Source of the DNA: Candidatus Hydrogenedentota bacterium
GTDB taxonomy: Bacteria > Hydrogenedentota > Hydrogenedentia > Hydrogenedentales > SLHB01
DNA: 7,468 nt
Direction: 5' to 3'
NCBI GenBank assembly: GCA_023384315.1
Contig: JAHDWY010000209.1
Coordinates: 1-7,468 of the forward strand
A program made the translations under genes and the position numbers. The notes beneath the pieces are model-generated. The model ran no database searches. It worked only from the letters and a program-made list of their open reading frames with translations, and was not told the DNA's origin. Shown here one piece after another: positions 5,916 through 7,468 of this stretch. The stretch's first letter is position 1; each line of letters begins with the position of its first letter.

Positions 5916-7468
5916 TCAGGCCGCGGCTTCGAAGAAGCGCGCTCCCGTCGGATCGATGATGTCGACGGTCACGAAGATAAGCAGGCTTGACTGCTCGATC
6001 TGCGTTGACTTGCCTCGGAAGAAGAACCCGAGCACCGGAATCTCAGATAGGTACGGTACGCGTTCTTGTCCCTTGGTCGTCCGGTCGGTGATGAGACCGC
6101 CAAGCACCAGGGTATCGCCGTCACGCACGATGACGTTGGTCCAGATCGACTGCACCGAGGTGCGCGGGAACGCGATCTCGGCTTCGAGCGTGTCGCCGTC
6201 GATGATGCTGCGCTGCACGAACCGGTCTTCACCCTGTTGGGTCGTTACCTGCGGGTTCAGCCACAAGCGAACCTGGTTGCCGCCGGTGATCTGAGGCGTC
6301 ACAGACAGGGTGATTCCGAAGAAGAACTGCGTAAAGAGCAGTTGCTGCTGCGCGCTGGTGGTGGGTGTGCCACCGAAGCCGGCGTCGCTTGTTTGCAGCG
6401 TTGAGATGACCTGGGTGTTAAACGTCTGCGTCAAGATATCCGCGATGACCGCCGGTTTGCGGTTCATCGTGGTCACCCGCGGGGCGCTCAACAGTTCGGT
6501 GTCGGTCAAGCTGTTCAGGTAATCCATCGTTACACTGAGCGTGTCGCCGTCCGCGTTGTTGAGAATCGTACCCGTAATCGACGAGGTTCCGGCGGGGCCA
6601 GGGTTGGCTACCGCCTCGATAATGCTGGATACGACCGTGTTGTCGATGACCTGCGAGCCATCCGGCTTCGAGTAGAACGGGATGTCTTCCAAGGCGCCAT
6701 CGCCGTCCACGTCGTAGGATCGGGTCGCATCCGCGAGATCCTCGATTTGACGCGGCCGGTTGTTTTGATCGCTCAAAGTCAAGTCCCAGGAGAACCCGAT
6801 TTTGTCGAGGTCAGTCACACTGATCGTCACGAACTTCGATTCGATGCTGACCTGTTTGGGGGTCACATCGAGATTGGAAATCAGCTCTTCCAAGGTTTCG
6901 AGATACGTCGGCGTAGAGTGCACGAGCAATTGGTTGATCGCGGGGTTATAAACCATCCACGACAACACTTCGCCGGTGTACGGTTCAATGACGGGTGGAA
7001 TCGCGTTCTCCAGGATTGTGAGCACTTCCGCCTGTCCTTGGAAGCCGCCCAGACCAGCCGCGCCGCCAAGTCCCTCGGTCCCTTGCAACCCGCCTTGGCC
7101 CGACTGCAATCCGCCACCTGTCGTACCGCCGAATTGGCTGCCTGTGCCGGTAGCGCCCCCTCGCCTTCCACCAGCGGTACCGCCGAGCTGGCCACCGCCG
7201 AGCTGACCACCGCCGAGCGACCCGGTCGTCAAACCGGTACCGCTTGTGCTGAGGCCGATCACTGCGGGAGTTTCACCAACCGCCAAATCACTGATGCTGC
7301 CGAAAAGATCGGATATGTTGGAGAATTGGGCACCGCCGCCGCCCCCGCCGAAGCCGCCGCCGCCCCCGCCGAAGCCGCCGCCGCCGCCGCCGAAGCCGCC
7401 CCCGCCGAAGTTACCGCCGCCTCCGCCGAAGTTGCCGCCGCCTCCGCCGAAGTTGCCGCCGCCTCCGC
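5916..7468 (-). CDS. Secretin (GspD/PilQ superfamily), 5' end beyond the window
   Basis: The frame is open from the window edge to the stop at 5916 (about 516 codons). The TTG at 7286 is internal, not a start. Secretins form the outer-membrane channel of type II secretion, type IV pilus and related machines. Fragment residues 1-45 are a Gly/Phe repeat (units like GGGGNFG), followed by 'AQFSNISDLFGSISD' and a second Gly/Gln/Thr-rich linker (about 74-144). Next comes an N3-like ring domain 'NQLLVHSTPTYLETLEELISNLD' (178-200), then the secretin core with 'SIESKFVTISVTDLDKIGFSW' (207-227), 'LLSAPRVTTMNRKPA' (325-339), 'LVLGGLI' (453-459), 'VPYLSEIPVLGFFFRGKS' (470-487) and the final strand 'LLIFVTVDIIDP' (495-506). 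A DxDxDG acidic loop (252-261) interrupts the first part of the core. No pilotin-binding tail is evident after the core. No partner secretion gene is in the window, so T2SS versus pilus is undecided. Confidence 0.92.
   Translation of the reverse strand, partial: GGGGNFGGGGGNFGGGGGNFGGGGFGGGGGGFGGGGGGFGGGGGGAQFSNISDLFGSISDLAVGETPAVIGLSTSGTGLTTGSLGGGQLGGGQLGGTAGGRRGGATGTGSQFGGTTGGGLQSGQGGLQGTEGLGGAAGLGGFQGQAEVLTILENAIPPVIEPYTGEVLSWMVYNPAINQLLVHSTPTYLETLEELISNLDVTPKQVSIESKFVTISVTDLDKIGFSWDLTLSDQNNRPRQIEDLADATRSYDVDGDGALEDIPFYSKPDGSQVIDNTVVSSIIEAVANPGPAGTSSITGTILNNADGDTLSVTMDYLNSLTDTELLSAPRVTTMNRKPAVIADILTQTFNTQVISTLQTSDAGFGGTPTTSAQQQLLFTQFFFGITLSVTPQITGGNQVRLWLNPQVTTQQGEDRFVQRSIIDGDTLEAEIAFPRTSVQSIWTNVIVRDGDTLVLGGLITDRTTKGQERVPYLSEIPVLGFFFRGKSTQIEQSSLLIFVTVDIIDPTGARFFEAAA
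7181..7220 (-). repeat. 15-bp coding repeat (LGGGQ units) in the secretin linker
   Basis: On the + strand ACCGCCGAGCTG recurs every 15 bases, with a third degenerate copy ending in GAGCGAC. The encoded protein reads GSLGGGQLGGGQLGG. It is a second, shorter repeat in the same Gly-rich linker and is in frame. Confidence 0.6.
7333..7468 (-). repeat. 21-bp coding tandem repeat encoding Gly/Phe-rich heptads in the secretin
   Basis: Units of 21 bp are seen at 7333-7353, 7354-7374 and 7375-7395, a shortened 15-bp unit at 7396-7410, and three 21-bp units read at 7402-7422, 7423-7443 and 7444-7464 in a shifted register. The array runs on past the window end. All lengths are multiples of three, so the frame is kept. 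On the coding strand each unit gives Gly5-6-Phe, or Gly5-Asn-Phe in the distal set. Units differ by one or a few bases, mostly at third positions. Confidence 0.85.

Noticed and set aside
6976..7206. Proline-rich 76-aa frame on the + strand
   Set aside because: It is simply the complement of the Gly-rich secretin linker (GGN codons read as NCC).
7284..7286. TTG taken as the secretin start
   Set aside because: The frame continues open for 60 further codons to the window edge with coherent Gly-rich repeat coding, so the true start is outside.
7333..7468. Possible CRISPR array because of regular 21-bp repeats
   Set aside because: There are no spacers, the units are contiguous and in frame with a secretin, and they encode Gly/Phe heptads.

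Overview
The window looks like chromosomal DNA of a Gram-negative, moderately GC-rich bacterium. The evidence is a Kdo transferase (lipopolysaccharide core synthesis), an outer-membrane secretin and two lipobox lipoproteins. The glycine-rich secretin and the gene mix recall PVC-like or Hydrogenedentes-like lineages, but that assignment is a weak impression. I see no tRNA, rRNA, CRISPR array, insertion sequence or phage gene. No gene-free stretch exceeds about 90 bases.

Left part, + strand (1-1356). The C-terminal end of an SCP2-type sterol/lipid-binding protein is followed by a terminator-like hairpin. Next comes a predicted lipoprotein with an alpha/beta-hydrolase fold whose catalytic Ser and His positions both appear to be Glu. 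A strong sigma70-type promoter whose -35 box overlaps the hydrolase stop codon then drives a small, highly charged unknown protein of about 81 aa.

Middle part, - strand (5850 down to 1377). This is a compact four-gene cluster transcribed leftward: Kdo transferase (waaA/kdtA), two CUT1-type sugar ABC permeases (MalF-like, then MalG-like) and the sugar-binding lipoprotein. waaA and the first permease overlap by 8 bases, the two permeases by 4 bases (ATGA), and the binding protein follows after 46 bases. A 6-bp hairpin pairs the Shine-Dalgarno of the first permease with its GTG start, inside the last codons of waaA, which suggests translational coupling. No ATPase gene is in the window.

Right part, - strand (5916 to the window edge). 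This is the 3' two-thirds or so of a secretin of the GspD/PilQ superfamily, with long Gly-rich linkers encoded by 21-bp and 15-bp tandem repeats. A GC-rich hairpin separates it from waaA and ends 12 bases before the waaA ATG.

The gene families are all known. What stands out is the degenerate hydrolase, the waaA-permease coupling structure, the glycine repeat tract and the promoter-equipped small protein. I found no convincing complete new multi-gene system.
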